Positions 43,839-52,753 of a stretch of DNA of 64,000 nucleotides are shown here, one piece after another. A program made the translations under genes and the position numbers. The first letter of the stretch is position 1, and each line of letters begins with the position of its first letter. The stretch comes from SpSt-600 sp042408195 (lineage in GTDB: Bacteria; Chloroflexota; Anaerolineae; SpSt-600). The stretch covers positions 1-64,000 of the forward strand of contig JBHOQL010000045.1 of the NCBI GenBank assembly GCA_042408195.1, read 5' to 3'. The notes beneath the pieces were generated by a model. It saw only the letters and a list, made by a program, of their open reading frames with translations, did no database searches and was not told where the DNA came from.

Positions 43839-44653
43839 TTTGCCTCCTGAATTCTGATCATTATGTTCTGGAGTTCCTGAAGGGAAATCCTGGAAGTGAG
43901 ATCAAGACTCAGAGGCGTTACAGAAACAACTTTATCCACGGCTACAGCGTAGATATCCGAATCGGGCTCGAGGGTTTCAGGGTCAAAGCGGGCTTCGTAA
44001 TCCATGCGGGCTTTGTCTTCGAGGAAACGGCGCGGACGAGGTTTCGGATAATGGTAACGTTGGCGGGAGAGCCTGGTAACCCTCCAAGGGGTTTCAGGGG
44101 TTGCTTCCCAGGGTATATCCACCTTGAGGATGTCAACATCGTGAAAGCGGGGCATCCTGAGCATCAGGCTGACAAAGAGCCGGGTGAAGTGCATCGCTGC
44201 GGTAAAGTCGACCTTAGGGCAAAGGCTTATGTGGAACTCTTTCGGCACCTCCAAGGAAACTGCTAAAGCCTTTATTCCAAGGTCAGCTGCCTCCAGCGCA
44301 GCCCCCACCGTTCCTGAAAGGGTTATGACTGTTCCTAGGTTTTCCCCGTAATTTATCCCAGCCACCACAAGGTCCGGGAGGCGAGGACAGATTTCAAGGG
44401 CTCCGTGGAGGACAGCCTGCGCCGGTGAGCCGTAAAGGTAGAAAGCCGGGATGGATTGCCCCCTCACCTCTATATCTTCCCGATAAAGGGAGCCATCGTG
44501 CTGGGGCAAGAGGGATCGCCCCATCCCAGTCTGCTGTTCCTTAGGAGCAACGATCACGAGTTCTCCAAAGTCCAAGAGAGCTTCGGCTGCAGCCTTAAGG
44601 CCAGGGGAACTGAAACCGTCGTCGTTGGTGAGCAGAAGCAGCGGCTTCCTCAC
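43835..44653 (-). CDS. surE: 5'/3'-nucleotidase SurE
   Basis: 272 residues. The N-terminal LLTNDDGFSSPGLKA holds the paired Asp that binds metal, followed by VIVAPKEQQTGMGRS and VVAGINYGENLGT with the conserved Asn. SurE removes phosphate from nucleoside monophosphates. ATGA overlap with the upstream DJ-1-like gene. Confidence 0.93.
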   Translation of the reverse strand: MRKPLLLLTNDDGFSSPGLKAAAEALLDFGELVIVAPKEQQTGMGRSLLPQHDGSLYREDIEVRGQSIPAFYLYGSPAQAVLHGALEICPRLPDLVVAGINYGENLGTVITLSGTVGAALEAADLGIKALAVSLEVPKEFHISLCPKVDFTAAMHFTRLFVSLMLRMPRFHDVDILKVDIPWEATPETPWRVTRLSRQRYHYPKPRPRRFLEDKARMDYEARFDPETLEPDSDIYAVAVDKVVSVTPLSLDLTSRISLQELQNIMIRIQEAK

Positions 44654-45174
44654 TTCTCGCTCAGAGCCTGCACGATTTCCCGACAGAAGGCCGGTAGATC
44701 CGCCGGCATTCTGGATGTGATAAGGTTGCCATCTCTGACCACCTCTCTATCCACGTAATTGGCGCCGGCGTTTATCACGTCATCCTTTATGGCGAAGAAA
44801 CAGGTGGCTGTGCGCCCCTTTAGTATTCCGGCCGAGATAAGGACCCACGGGCCGTGGCAGATAGAGGCTACAACTTTGCCTTTCTCAAAGGCTTCCCGCA
44901 CGAACCTGAGGACGGATTCGTAGCGGCGCATCCTGTCGGGAGCGTAACCGCCGGGGACAATCACGGCATCAAAATCATCGGCACGGACTTGATCTGCCGA
45001 GAGATCTACCTGGACAGGAAGACCATGCTTTCCGGTGTACTGGCTAGCGGAGCCCGTACCGACCACCTTGACCTCGGCTCCCTCCTCCTTCATCCGGAGA
45101 AGGGGATACCAAAGTTCCAGGTCCTCGTAGATATCTTCAGCAAGGATAGCTATGCGCTTTCCCTGAAGTTTCAT
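44650..45174 (-). CDS. DJ-1/PfpI family protein
   Basis: 174 residues. RIAILAEDIYEDLELWYPLLRM starts the fold with the conserved Glu, DAVIVPGGYAPDRMR gives the next strand, and SICHGPWVL carries the nucleophilic cysteine in the usual elbow. This group includes PfpI-type proteases/glyoxalases and deglycase-like proteins; the exact activity is uncertain. Overlaps surE by 4 nt. Confidence 0.9.
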   Translation of the reverse strand: MKLQGKRIAILAEDIYEDLELWYPLLRMKEEGAEVKVVGTGSASQYTGKHGLPVQVDLSADQVRADDFDAVIVPGGYAPDRMRRYESVLRFVREAFEKGKVVASICHGPWVLISAGILKGRTATCFFAIKDDVINAGANYVDREVVRDGNLITSRMPADLPAFCREIVQALSEK

Positions 45175-45224
45175 TTCTTTACCTCCCAGTCAGGCTGAGA
45201 CAGCTTAGAAGGCTTATCTCTCAT

Positions 45225-46064
45225 TTAGAACTCTAAAGATTTTACCACATAACGGCCGTTTTCCTCAAAAATCCGCCCCGCTGGGAAAAAGGGGTCGTGT
45301 TCGAAGAAGAGGATGGCTTTTTCTTCTACGGCCCACTGTTGTATCTTGCGCCTCGTCTCTATGGTTTCCAGAGGTTCTACGTCAAAGGCTGGGATCCAGG
45401 CCAGCCTTTCCATGTTTATCGCCCAAGGAGCCAAGTCGCCCAAGAAGATGGCCTTTTCCCCTTGGCTCTCAATCAAAACGCTCTGGTGAGCCCGAGTGTG
45501 GCCCCTGGTCACTATGCAGCGGACTTCTGAGGTAACTCTAGTATCGCCGTAGAGGAGGCGAACTTTCCCCCGCTCCCAGAGGGGGATGAAGTTGTGGGCT
45601 AGGTAAGTGGCTCGGGTACGCTCGTTGGGGAAGGCTGCGTCAGCCCACTCAAGCCTCTGGATCCAATATTCAGCCCTGGGGAAAGTGGGGATTATTTCCC
45701 CCTCAATGGCCAAAGTGTTTCCTCCGCAATGGTCCGAGTGGAGGTGGGTGTTTATCACGATGTCAATGTCTTCCGGGGAGAAGCCAAGCTTTGCTAAGCT
45801 ATTCAAGAGCCTCTTTTCTTCGTGGAGGCCAAAGATATCCCTCTCTTTCGGATTGAGTTTATCGCCCATGCCGGTATCCACCAGTATCCGCTTGCCTTCG
45901 GAAATGATGAGGAGGCAGTTCAGGTTCATAGGGACCCGGTTAAGTTCATCGGGGGCTATGATTTTCTCCCAGAGGACTTTAGGGACAAGCCCGAACACTG
46001 CTCCCCCGTCCATGCGAAATGTGCCGTCGCTCACGATATAGACTTCAACATTGCCTATGCGCAT
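45225..46064 (-). CDS. MBL-fold metallo-hydrolase
   Basis: 279 residues of the metallo-beta-lactamase fold: LVDTGMGDKL, the metal motif THLHSDHCGG, a further His in RGHTRAHQS, FLGDLAP with the bridging Asp, and FEHDPFFP with the last His. Resembles quorum-lactonase-like hydrolases; the substrate is unknown. It overlaps porB by 10 nt and may be in the same transcript. Confidence 0.9.
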   Translation of the reverse strand: MRIGNVEVYIVSDGTFRMDGGAVFGLVPKVLWEKIIAPDELNRVPMNLNCLLIISEGKRILVDTGMGDKLNPKERDIFGLHEEKRLLNSLAKLGFSPEDIDIVINTHLHSDHCGGNTLAIEGEIIPTFPRAEYWIQRLEWADAAFPNERTRATYLAHNFIPLWERGKVRLLYGDTRVTSEVRCIVTRGHTRAHQSVLIESQGEKAIFLGDLAPWAINMERLAWIPAFDVEPLETIETRRKIQQWAVEEKAILFFEHDPFFPAGRIFEENGRYVVKSLEF

Positions 46065-46990
46065 GGGCTTCTCTCCTTGGCACTTTCTTCAACGAGCTTG
46101 AGGAGATTTTCCCAGGCTTCATCCACGTTGCGCTGTATCGCTTCAATTTGCTCTTCCGTTAGGTGGCGGAAGCGTCCCTGAAGCTTGAGGTATTCGCTTA
46201 CCGGGACGAATTTTTCGGGCCATACGGTTATGCGCCATTTCTTTCCGTGTTCCACTTCCAGAAGGGGGAAGACTTTGCTCTGAACAGCAAGACGGGCGAG
46301 CTTTATGGAGTCCTTTGATTCCGCTCGCCATCCAGGAGGACAAGGAGCGAGGACGTGGATGAACCTGGTGCCTTTTATTTCTTTAGCCTTCCGGAACTTC
46401 ATTTCTAAGTCATCGGGGTAGCCAACGGTGGCGGTGGCAATGTAGGGTATGAGATGGGCAGCCATTATGGATACTATGTCCTTCTTGGGCTCTTCTTTGG
46501 GCCTATCGGCTGGGGTAGTGGTGGTCCAGGCCAGCCAGGGAGTGGCCGAGGAGCGCTGGATTCCGGTGTTCATGTAAGCTTCGTTATCGTAGCAGACATA
46601 GATGAAGTTTTCGTTGCGCTCAGCGGCACCGGAAAGAGCCTGAAGGCCGATGTCGAAGGTGCCGCCATCGCCAGCCCAGGCCATGACGGTCACATCTTTT
46701 TTACCCAGCACCTTGAGGGCCGCGGCAACCCCCGAAGAGAGGGAGGCCGCGGTCTCAAAGGCGGTGTGGTAAAGGGGAACATCCAGGGACGAGTAGGGGA
46801 ATGGCCCGGCTATTATGGACCAGCAGCAAGCTGGGATGACCACTATGGTGTTTTTGCCCAAAGCTTTCAGGGCTAGGCGCATAGCTAAGGCCGCACCGCA
46901 CCCAGGACACGCCACATGCCCAGGCTTGAGGAGTTCTTCTTCAGGCAATCTGTAATTTGGTTCTAACCTCGGACGAGGGTAGGTTTCCAT
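46055..46990 (-). CDS. porB: Pyruvate:ferredoxin oxidoreductase, beta subunit
   Basis: 311 residues of the TPP-binding subunit: HVACPGCGAALAMRLAL with the first cluster cysteines, PACCWSIIAGPFPYSS, MAWAGDGGTFDIGLQALSGA as the TPP motif, and YDNEAYMNTGIQRSSATP, which is typical of pyruvate enzymes. Follows porA by 14 nt. Together with PorA, PorD and PorG it makes acetyl-CoA and reduced ferredoxin from pyruvate. Confidence 0.95.
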   Translation of the reverse strand: METYPRPRLEPNYRLPEEELLKPGHVACPGCGAALAMRLALKALGKNTIVVIPACCWSIIAGPFPYSSLDVPLYHTAFETAASLSSGVAAALKVLGKKDVTVMAWAGDGGTFDIGLQALSGAAERNENFIYVCYDNEAYMNTGIQRSSATPWLAWTTTTPADRPKEEPKKDIVSIMAAHLIPYIATATVGYPDDLEMKFRKAKEIKGTRFIHVLAPCPPGWRAESKDSIKLARLAVQSKVFPLLEVEHGKKWRITVWPEKFVPVSEYLKLQGRFRHLTEEQIEAIQRNVDEAWENLLKLVEESAKERSPCA

Positions 46991-47004
46991 AGCTTTCCTC
47001 CTGT

Positions 47005-48159
47005 TTATCTCTTCAGGTCAAACCATATCGTATCCTCTTCTGGGCGATCGTGGGAAAGGGTATAGCGGAGTATACCGTCTACAGTAGCTGGGGTTATATC
47101 CCTGCCACCGAGGCCGGCTATGAAAGAGAACAGAACCGGCCGGTGAGATCCACCGTAAAGGGCGGACTTTATCTCTTGGGCGAAGATTCCCCCGTGCCCA
47201 AAAGAAATGTTGCGGTCGATCACGGCCACTTTCCCCGCTTCGTTGAGGGCTTTGCGGATATCTTCAGCTGGGAAAGGTCGGAAGAGCCGCACTTTGAGGA
47301 GGCTTATTTTGTAACCTTTGGCTCTCCACTCATCGATCACATCCCGGGCCGTGCTGGTTACAGTGCCGGATGTTACCAAGACCACCTCGGCCTCATCCTG
47401 AGGATATTTTTCCACCAGACCATAGGAGCGGCCGAAAAGCTCACCGTATTCCCTGTCGGCCTCTCTGGCAACTTCAATTGCTTCCTGGTGGGCCTGCTGG
47501 ATCTTGTAGCGGAGCTCGGTCCAGTCGCTCGGGTAAACGAGGGCTCCAAAGGCTCTGGGATCGTCCACGTCAAGCTTATACTGAGGCTGGTAAGGAGGCA
47601 GGTATTCATCCACCATTTCCTGGGGGGGAATGTCCACGATTTCCGAGGTGTGGGAGAGCAGGAAGGCATCAAGCACAACCATAGCTGGGAGGGAGACTTT
47701 TTCGGCTACCTTGTAGGCCTGGATTACGGTGTCCAGAATTTCCTGGTTGTTTTCAACGTAGAATTGCATCCAGCCTGTATCCCTCTGGGAAAGGGTATCG
47801 TTCTGCTCGGTCCATATGTTCCAGCCGGGGGCGATAGCTCTGTTAACAGCCGCCAAGACGATTGGAAGGCGAGCCCCCGCTGCCCAGTGGATGATTTCAT
47901 GCATTAGCAGAAGACCTTGGCCTGAAGTGGCGGTGAAGGCCCTTGCCCCCGTAGCTGATGCCCCCACACACGCCGCTAAGGCCGAGTGTTCCGATTCCAC
48001 CTTTATGAACTCTGCGTTAAGCTCACCACTGGCACAGAAATCGGCTAAGTACTCAATGATGGGAGTCTGAGGAGTTATAGGGTAAGCAGCTATAACTTGA
48101 ACCCTTGCCAGCTTAGCGCCATAAGCTACAGCCTTGTTGCCTGTAATCACTTTCTTCAT
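47005..48159 (-). CDS. porA: Pyruvate:ferredoxin oxidoreductase, alpha subunit
   Basis: 384 residues from the ATG at 48159, which has GAGGAGGAAAG upstream; a longer frame to 48219 would overlap the previous gene and adds a lysine-serine stretch unlike the family. MKKVITGNKAVAYGAKLA, YPITPQTPIIEYLA, ESEHSALAACVGASATGARAF and TSGQGLLLMHE are all typical of the alpha subunit. The C-terminal domain has GRDI before the end. Confidence 0.94.
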   Translation of the reverse strand: MKKVITGNKAVAYGAKLARVQVIAAYPITPQTPIIEYLADFCASGELNAEFIKVESEHSALAACVGASATGARAFTATSGQGLLLMHEIIHWAAGARLPIVLAAVNRAIAPGWNIWTEQNDTLSQRDTGWMQFYVENNQEILDTVIQAYKVAEKVSLPAMVVLDAFLLSHTSEIVDIPPQEMVDEYLPPYQPQYKLDVDDPRAFGALVYPSDWTELRYKIQQAHQEAIEVAREADREYGELFGRSYGLVEKYPQDEAEVVLVTSGTVTSTARDVIDEWRAKGYKISLLKVRLFRPFPAEDIRKALNEAGKVAVIDRNISFGHGGIFAQEIKSALYGGSHRPVLFSFIAGLGGRDITPATVDGILRYTLSHDRPEEDTIWFDLKR

Positions 48160-48169
48160 GCTTTCCTCC

Positions 48170-49927
48170 TCACTGCTCTGACCCTTTGTAGAAGAACTCT
48201 TCTTTGAGGGATAGGGCATCGCGGGGGCACTCGCTTACACACACTCCGCAGCCCTTGCAGTAATCGTAATCTATCTCGTAACCGAAGGCCTCGTTTCTGC
48301 GACTTATGGCCCGGTCAGGGCAAAATATGAGGCAGTTATCGCACATAACACAGGTCCCGCACACAAAACACCTTCTGGCTTCTTTTATTGCCTCTTCCAC
48401 GGTCAGGCTCAGATTCACCTCTTCAAAGGAAGAACGCCTCCTTTCAATGGGAATTTGCTTCGGGGGCAAAGGCTCTTCCCATCGGTAATAGGCCAGGTTG
48501 AGGTCCTCAAAGCGCACTATGGTTTCGGAGATGGGCCTGACCACAGCATAGACGTTCCTCTCCAGCGGCGGGAAACCATTAAGAGTTTCTCCCCTTAGGA
48601 ACCGATCTATAGCCAGGGCTGCCCTCTTACCCGAGCCTATAGCATGGGTTACCGTGCCAAACCCCGTGGCGATGTCACCGCCTGCGAAGATGCGAGAAGC
48701 GGCCAGGGTGGAAAGATCGGCTTTGATCCGACCCCTTTCCACCCTCAGTTCCTCAATGCCATCCAAGAAGGTCAGATCAGCCTCCTGGCCCACGGCTGGG
48801 ATTACGTAATCCACCTCAACGGTGTATTCGGAACCGGGTATAGGGACCGGACGGGGTCTCCCAGATGCATCTGGTTCTTCAAGGCGCATCCTGATTAAGC
48901 GCATTCCTGTAACTCTGCCGTTAGTGGCTATTACTTCCACCGGAGCCGTGAGGAATTCAATACGGATCCCCTCTTCTTCTGTCTCTTCTATTTCGGCAGG
49001 GATAGCGGGCATCTCGTCTCTGGTCCGGCGATAGTATATGGTCACATCGGCTCCGAGGCGTAAGGCGGAACGAGCTGCATCCATGGCAGAGTTACCTCCA
49101 CCGATGACCGCTACCTTTTTCCCAAACAGGTCCTTCAGAGCTCCGGGACCTTCCAGGTTCAGGGTCTTGAGGAACTCCAGAGCCGGGATAACCCCCTCAG
49201 CCCGCTCGCCGGGAATCTCCAGAGGACGGTTCTTGGAAAATCCAACCGCCAGGAAAACGGCAGCGTAATCCCTCAGGTCTCCCCACAAGAGGTTTCCACC
49301 CAGTTTCATACCAGTGCGTATTTCCACCCCCAAGGCCTCGATGAGGGCTATTTCCCGCATGAGCACATCCTTGGGAAGGCGGTAGTCAGGTATGCCGTAG
49401 CGCATGAGGCCGCCAGGTTCCGGCAGAGCTTCAAACACAGTGACTCTGTATCCTTTGCGGGCCAAGTGGTAGGCACAGGATAACCCCGCCGGCCCCGAAC
49501 CTATTACAGCCACCTTTGGACCCTCAGGCTTTGCAAAGGGTCGAGGGAACTTCTCTTCCGCTTCCACCACATCTGCCACGAACCTCTCGAGGCGGTGGAT
49601 GGAAAGAGCTCCTCCATAATGGCGGCGATTGCATTCCCCTTCGCAAGGGTGGGGACAAACCCGACCAGTGACGGCCGGGAAGGGATTTTCAAAGCGGATT
49701 ACCTCCCAGGCTTCACGGAACCGGCCTTGGGATATGAGGCCCAGATAGACGGGGATGTCTTCCCCGGATGGGCAGTTGAAAGCGCAGGGTGCCCTCTTGT
49801 CTTCGTAGACGGGCCTGAGGTAGCGCCAGCCACCCGTCTTATTGTAAAGAGTGTCAGCCATAGAAACAGGGAGTGGTGGGACTTCCTCAACACTTCGGAA
49901 AGTTACGACCTTCGTTTTCCCTGCCAT
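48170..49927 (-). CDS. GltD-like NAD(P)/FAD oxidoreductase fused to PorD ferredoxin
   Basis: 585 residues. The first about 130 bind Fe-S clusters (CAFNCPSGEDIPVYLG, GRVCPHPCEGECNR), then a two-dinucleotide-binding flavoprotein part (VIGSGPAGLSCAYHLA, VIGGGNSAMDAARSALRLGA, FAGGDIATG), and finally a PorD-type region with two clusters (CMVCDNC-like CVMCDNCLIFCP and CKGCGVCVSECP). The order within the por operon shows it takes the delta-subunit place. It could pass electrons between the enzyme, ferredoxin and NAD(P)H. RBS AGGAGG precedes the ATG. Confidence 0.93.
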   Translation of the reverse strand: MAGKTKVVTFRSVEEVPPLPVSMADTLYNKTGGWRYLRPVYEDKRAPCAFNCPSGEDIPVYLGLISQGRFREAWEVIRFENPFPAVTGRVCPHPCEGECNRRHYGGALSIHRLERFVADVVEAEEKFPRPFAKPEGPKVAVIGSGPAGLSCAYHLARKGYRVTVFEALPEPGGLMRYGIPDYRLPKDVLMREIALIEALGVEIRTGMKLGGNLLWGDLRDYAAVFLAVGFSKNRPLEIPGERAEGVIPALEFLKTLNLEGPGALKDLFGKKVAVIGGGNSAMDAARSALRLGADVTIYYRRTRDEMPAIPAEIEETEEEGIRIEFLTAPVEVIATNGRVTGMRLIRMRLEEPDASGRPRPVPIPGSEYTVEVDYVIPAVGQEADLTFLDGIEELRVERGRIKADLSTLAASRIFAGGDIATGFGTVTHAIGSGKRAALAIDRFLRGETLNGFPPLERNVYAVVRPISETIVRFEDLNLAYYRWEEPLPPKQIPIERRRSSFEEVNLSLTVEEAIKEARRCFVCGTCVMCDNCLIFCPDRAISRRNEAFGYEIDYDYCKGCGVCVSECPRDALSLKEEFFYKGSEQ

Positions 49928-49936
49928 TGGATCCTC

Positions 49937-50488
49937 CTAAAAGAGCACTTTCTCAAAAGCCTCTCGGGCTGCTGCAACATTTTCCTCGGGCTTGAAAGGC
50001 ACCACTTCTCTTATGGCTCGAGCTAAAGAATCAAGGCCAACAATCCCTGTGATCCTGGAAAAGGCTCCGAGAATGGCGGTGTTGACAATAGGAGCGGTAG
50101 ATGTGCCCAATTGATGGGCCACGGCTATGGAACTGGCATCTACAGTAGCTATTTTATAGCGGGGTATGGAGGGCTGAAAAAGAGAAGGGGGGTGAGGTGA
50201 ATTTATCAACACCCACCCCCCTTCCTTGAGGCCCTCGGTAACATTTACAGCCTCTATGAGGGTAGGGTCAAGCACTATAATGTGATCTGGGTGGTAGATT
50301 GAATAGCGAGCTCGGATAGGCTTTTCCGAAATCCTCGCAAAGGCCATAACGGGAGCTCCCCTCCGCTCCACCCCGAAAAGGGGGAAGGACTGGACAAACT
50401 TGCCTTCCAAAAAAGCGGCGGTAACCAGGACCTCAGAAGCAACCACCGCACCCTGCCCTCCACGCCCGTGGATGCGGATTTCAATCAT
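49937..50488 (-). CDS. porG: Pyruvate:ferredoxin oxidoreductase, gamma subunit
   Basis: 183 residues from the ATG at 50488 after GGGAGGAAACG. IEIRIHGRGGQGAVVAS opens the gamma domain, followed by VQSFPLFGVERRGAPVMAFARIS, and TVDASSIA and NTAILGAFSRITG. First gene of the por operon behind a strong promoter. Confidence 0.94.
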   Translation of the reverse strand: MIEIRIHGRGGQGAVVASEVLVTAAFLEGKFVQSFPLFGVERRGAPVMAFARISEKPIRARYSIYHPDHIIVLDPTLIEAVNVTEGLKEGGWVLINSPHPPSLFQPSIPRYKIATVDASSIAVAHQLGTSTAPIVNTAILGAFSRITGIVGLDSLARAIREVVPFKPEENVAAAREAFEKVLF

Positions 50489-50535
50489 CTCGTTTCCTCC
50501 CAAATTTGATTGAAGAACTCCTTTAGCGAGGCTTA

Positions 50536-50564
50536 ATTATACCCCCAGGTTTTATAGAGGTCAA
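50536..50564 (-). promoter_or_regulatory. Promoter of the por operon
   Basis: Minus strand TTGACC (50559-50564), 17-nt spacer, TATAAT (50536-50541). Matches 5 of 6 and 6 of 6. About 48 nt before porG. Confidence 0.8.
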
Positions 50565-50745
50565 GGCATTCCCTTACTTGACTTTACCTCTATCTCAGAG
50601 GGCATACAGCAGTTGGAACAAAGGGAAGAGCAATCTTGGTAATGCCCCGAAGGGCTTAAGTCATCGCTGACCTCCTGCGATGAGATCGGGGACTTTAAAT
50701 CGATCTGTTTGTCCAGCCGCTCCAAGGGGTGTCAAGAGAAAAAAT
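50565..50745. other. Region between divergent promoters with small hairpins
   Basis: No gene. Two inverted repeats are visible: GCCC/GGGC with a CGAA loop (50644-50655) and TCATCGC/GCGATGA with a 9-nt loop (50661-50683). Neither has a T-tract. Their role, if any, is unknown. Confidence 0.35.
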
Positions 50746-50775
50746 TTGAAATCAAGGGAGGGGATGGTATATAAT
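50746..50775 (+). promoter_or_regulatory. Promoter of the HEAT-repeat gene
   Basis: TTGAAA (50746-50751), 18-nt spacer, TATAAT (50770-50775). -35 is 5 of 6, -10 perfect. The ATG is 20 nt further on behind GGAGGGAAGGAG. Confidence 0.7.
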
Positions 50776-50795
50776 TAATTTCGGAGGGAAGGAGC

Positions 50796-51713
50796 ATGTC
50801 GGAGATAGAGGTAATCTTAAGGAAGTTGGCGGAAGATCCGAAGCCTTGGCGGTCACGCTATCTGGCGGGGCTGGCTGGATTAAGCCGTAGAGAGGCCCAG
50901 AGTTTCCAAGAGATTTGGCGAACCCTTTCGGTTGAGAACCGGAAGAAGATTATAAGCGCTTTGGTGGAAGTAAGCGAGAGAGATAGCAGCCTTGATTTTT
51001 CTTATCTTTTCCGCCTTTGCTTGGAAGATGATGATGAGGAAGTCCGCCTTCAGGCTTTGGAAGGACTGTGGGAAGACGAAGACCCAGCCCTCGTCGTCCT
51101 GCTGGTTAAGCTTTTGAGGAAAGACCCCTCTTTCAGAGTTAGAGCAGCTGCCGCCTCCTCCCTTGGGCGCTTTTTGCTCTATGCCGGCACCAGCAAACTG
51201 GACGATTACTATGCTAGTCTGGTCTATTCAGCTTTGATGGAAGCAGCCAGGGAGGAAAACCTGGAGGTTAAGAGAAGGGCTATAGAGGCGCTCTCCTATT
51301 CTGCCTTGGACGATGAAAACGTCCTTAAGCTTATTGAGGAAGCTTATCACCACCCCAGTGATAAGATGAAAGCCAGTGCCCTCTTTGCCATGGGGAAGAA
51401 CGCCAACCCCAGATGGCGGTCCATTGTCCTAAAGGAATTGCACAACCCCAGGCCTGAAATCCGCTATGAAGCGGCAAGGGCCTGCGGGGAGATGGGTTTG
51501 AAAGAGGCTGTGGAAAGCCTTGCCTCTCTTGTAAAGGACAAGGATCACGAAGTAAGAGAAGCCGCTATATGGGCTCTTGGAAACATAGGGGGAAACGAAG
51601 CCCGTAGAATTCTCTTGCACTTCCTCAGAGAAGGAGACGATTCAATAAAAGAAGCTTTGGAAGAGGCCCTTAGGGAAGCGAGTTTCTCCTCTGAGCCCCT
51701 TAATCCCCTTTAG
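50796..51713 (+). CDS. HEAT-repeat protein
   Basis: 305 residues, no signal peptide. The chain is a series of HEAT/PBS-lyase-like helical repeats: EEVRLQALEGLWEDEDPALV, FRVRAAAASSLGRFL, PEIRYEAARACGEMGL and HEVREAAIWALGNIGG. Such proteins are protein-binding scaffolds; no catalytic motif is seen. Its TAG and the TAA of convergent rpoD share bases (51710-51713). Confidence 0.9.
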   Translation: MSEIEVILRKLAEDPKPWRSRYLAGLAGLSRREAQSFQEIWRTLSVENRKKIISALVEVSERDSSLDFSYLFRLCLEDDDEEVRLQALEGLWEDEDPALVVLLVKLLRKDPSFRVRAAAASSLGRFLLYAGTSKLDDYYASLVYSALMEAAREENLEVKRRAIEALSYSALDDENVLKLIEEAYHHPSDKMKASALFAMGKNANPRWRSIVLKELHNPRPEIRYEAARACGEMGLKEAVESLASLVKDKDHEVREAAIWALGNIGGNEARRILLHFLREGDDSIKEALEEALREASFSSEPLNPL

Positions 51714-52753
51714 AGCAGGAAATCCTTGAGCTTACGACTGCGGAGGGGATGACGCAGCTTACGGAGAGCTTTTGCTTCTATCTGGCGTGCCCTTTCTCTT
51801 GTCACCCCAAGCTTCTGCCCAATCTCTTCTAAAGTTTTAGGCCTTCCATCCCTAAGGCCGAAGCGTTCTTCCAGAACCTCTCGCTCTTTATCGCTCAAGG
51901 TTTCCAGGACTTTCCGAATTTCTTCCCTCAGGATTTCTCTGAAGGTTTCATCAGTGGGTGCAGGAGCAGAGGTGTCCTCAATGAAATCCCCAAGGAAAGT
52001 ATCCTCATCAGCACCTATTGGGGTTTCAAGGGATACGGGTTCCTGAGCAGCCAACACTATACTTCGGACTTTAGCGACAGCCTTTTGGAGCTTCCTCTGA
52101 AGATGCCAAGGGATAGGCTTACCTTGCTCCGTAGCTTCTTTGATAGCCTGGACGTCCTCCTGGGACAAGAGCCCCATTTCCAGGGCCATTTCCTCCGCTG
52201 TCGGTTCTCTGCCGAGCTTCTGGGTCAGAATTCTGTGGGCATTGAGCTGGCGCTGGATGTTCTCCATCATGTGGAGAGGGATACGGATTGTGCGGGACTG
52301 ATCGGCTATTGCCCTGGTGATGGCCTGTCTTATCCACCAAGTAGCATAAGTGCTGAAACGGAAACCTCTGCGAGGGTCAAACTTCTCGGCGGCCTTAAGC
52401 AAGCCCAGGTTCCCCTCCTGAATAAGGTCCAGCAGGGATAGGCCACGGCCAAAGTAATGTTTAGCAATGCTCACCACGAGGCGCAGGTTGCCTTGCACCA
52501 AGCGGCGCTTGGCCATTTCACCAGCTCTGACCTGGGCTTCCAGTTTCGCCTTCTCCAAAGGGGAAAGGTCACCTTTCTTGAGACGCTGTTCGGCCATTCT
52601 GCCCTTTTGGATAAGGTTCCCCAGTTCCTTCTCTTCCTCCGGGGTAAGCAAAGGGATCTTGCTGATTTCCCTGAGGTAAATCTGAACCGCGCTATCCCCC
52701 AGGTCGAGCTCTTCGTTATTGAGTTCTTCCAGTTCTGGAAATTCCTCAAGCAT
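51710..52753 (-). CDS. rpoD: RNA polymerase sigma factor RpoD (housekeeping, short form)
   Basis: 347 residues without the long region-1.1 of E. coli RpoD. Region 1.2 is DSAVQIYLREI, region 2 contains DLIQEGNLGLLKA and FRFSTYATWWIRQAITRAI, region 3 follows, and region 4 ends with EEIGQKLGVTRERARQIEAKALRKLR. Its ATG is TAATG-overlapped with the dnaG stop, so it is translated with dnaG as in the macromolecular-synthesis operon. The -10/-35 boxes in this window fit its expected specificity. Confidence 0.95.
   Translation of the reverse strand: MLEEFPELEELNNEELDLGDSAVQIYLREISKIPLLTPEEEKELGNLIQKGRMAEQRLKKGDLSPLEKAKLEAQVRAGEMAKRRLVQGNLRLVVSIAKHYFGRGLSLLDLIQEGNLGLLKAAEKFDPRRGFRFSTYATWWIRQAITRAIADQSRTIRIPLHMMENIQRQLNAHRILTQKLGREPTAEEMALEMGLLSQEDVQAIKEATEQGKPIPWHLQRKLQKAVAKVRSIVLAAQEPVSLETPIGADEDTFLGDFIEDTSAPAPTDETFREILREEIRKVLETLSDKEREVLEERFGLRDGRPKTLEEIGQKLGVTRERARQIEAKALRKLRHPLRSRKLKDFLL

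Noticed and set aside
47050..47907. A 285-residue plus-strand frame opposite porA
   Set aside because: It is the shadow of the well-conserved porA gene.
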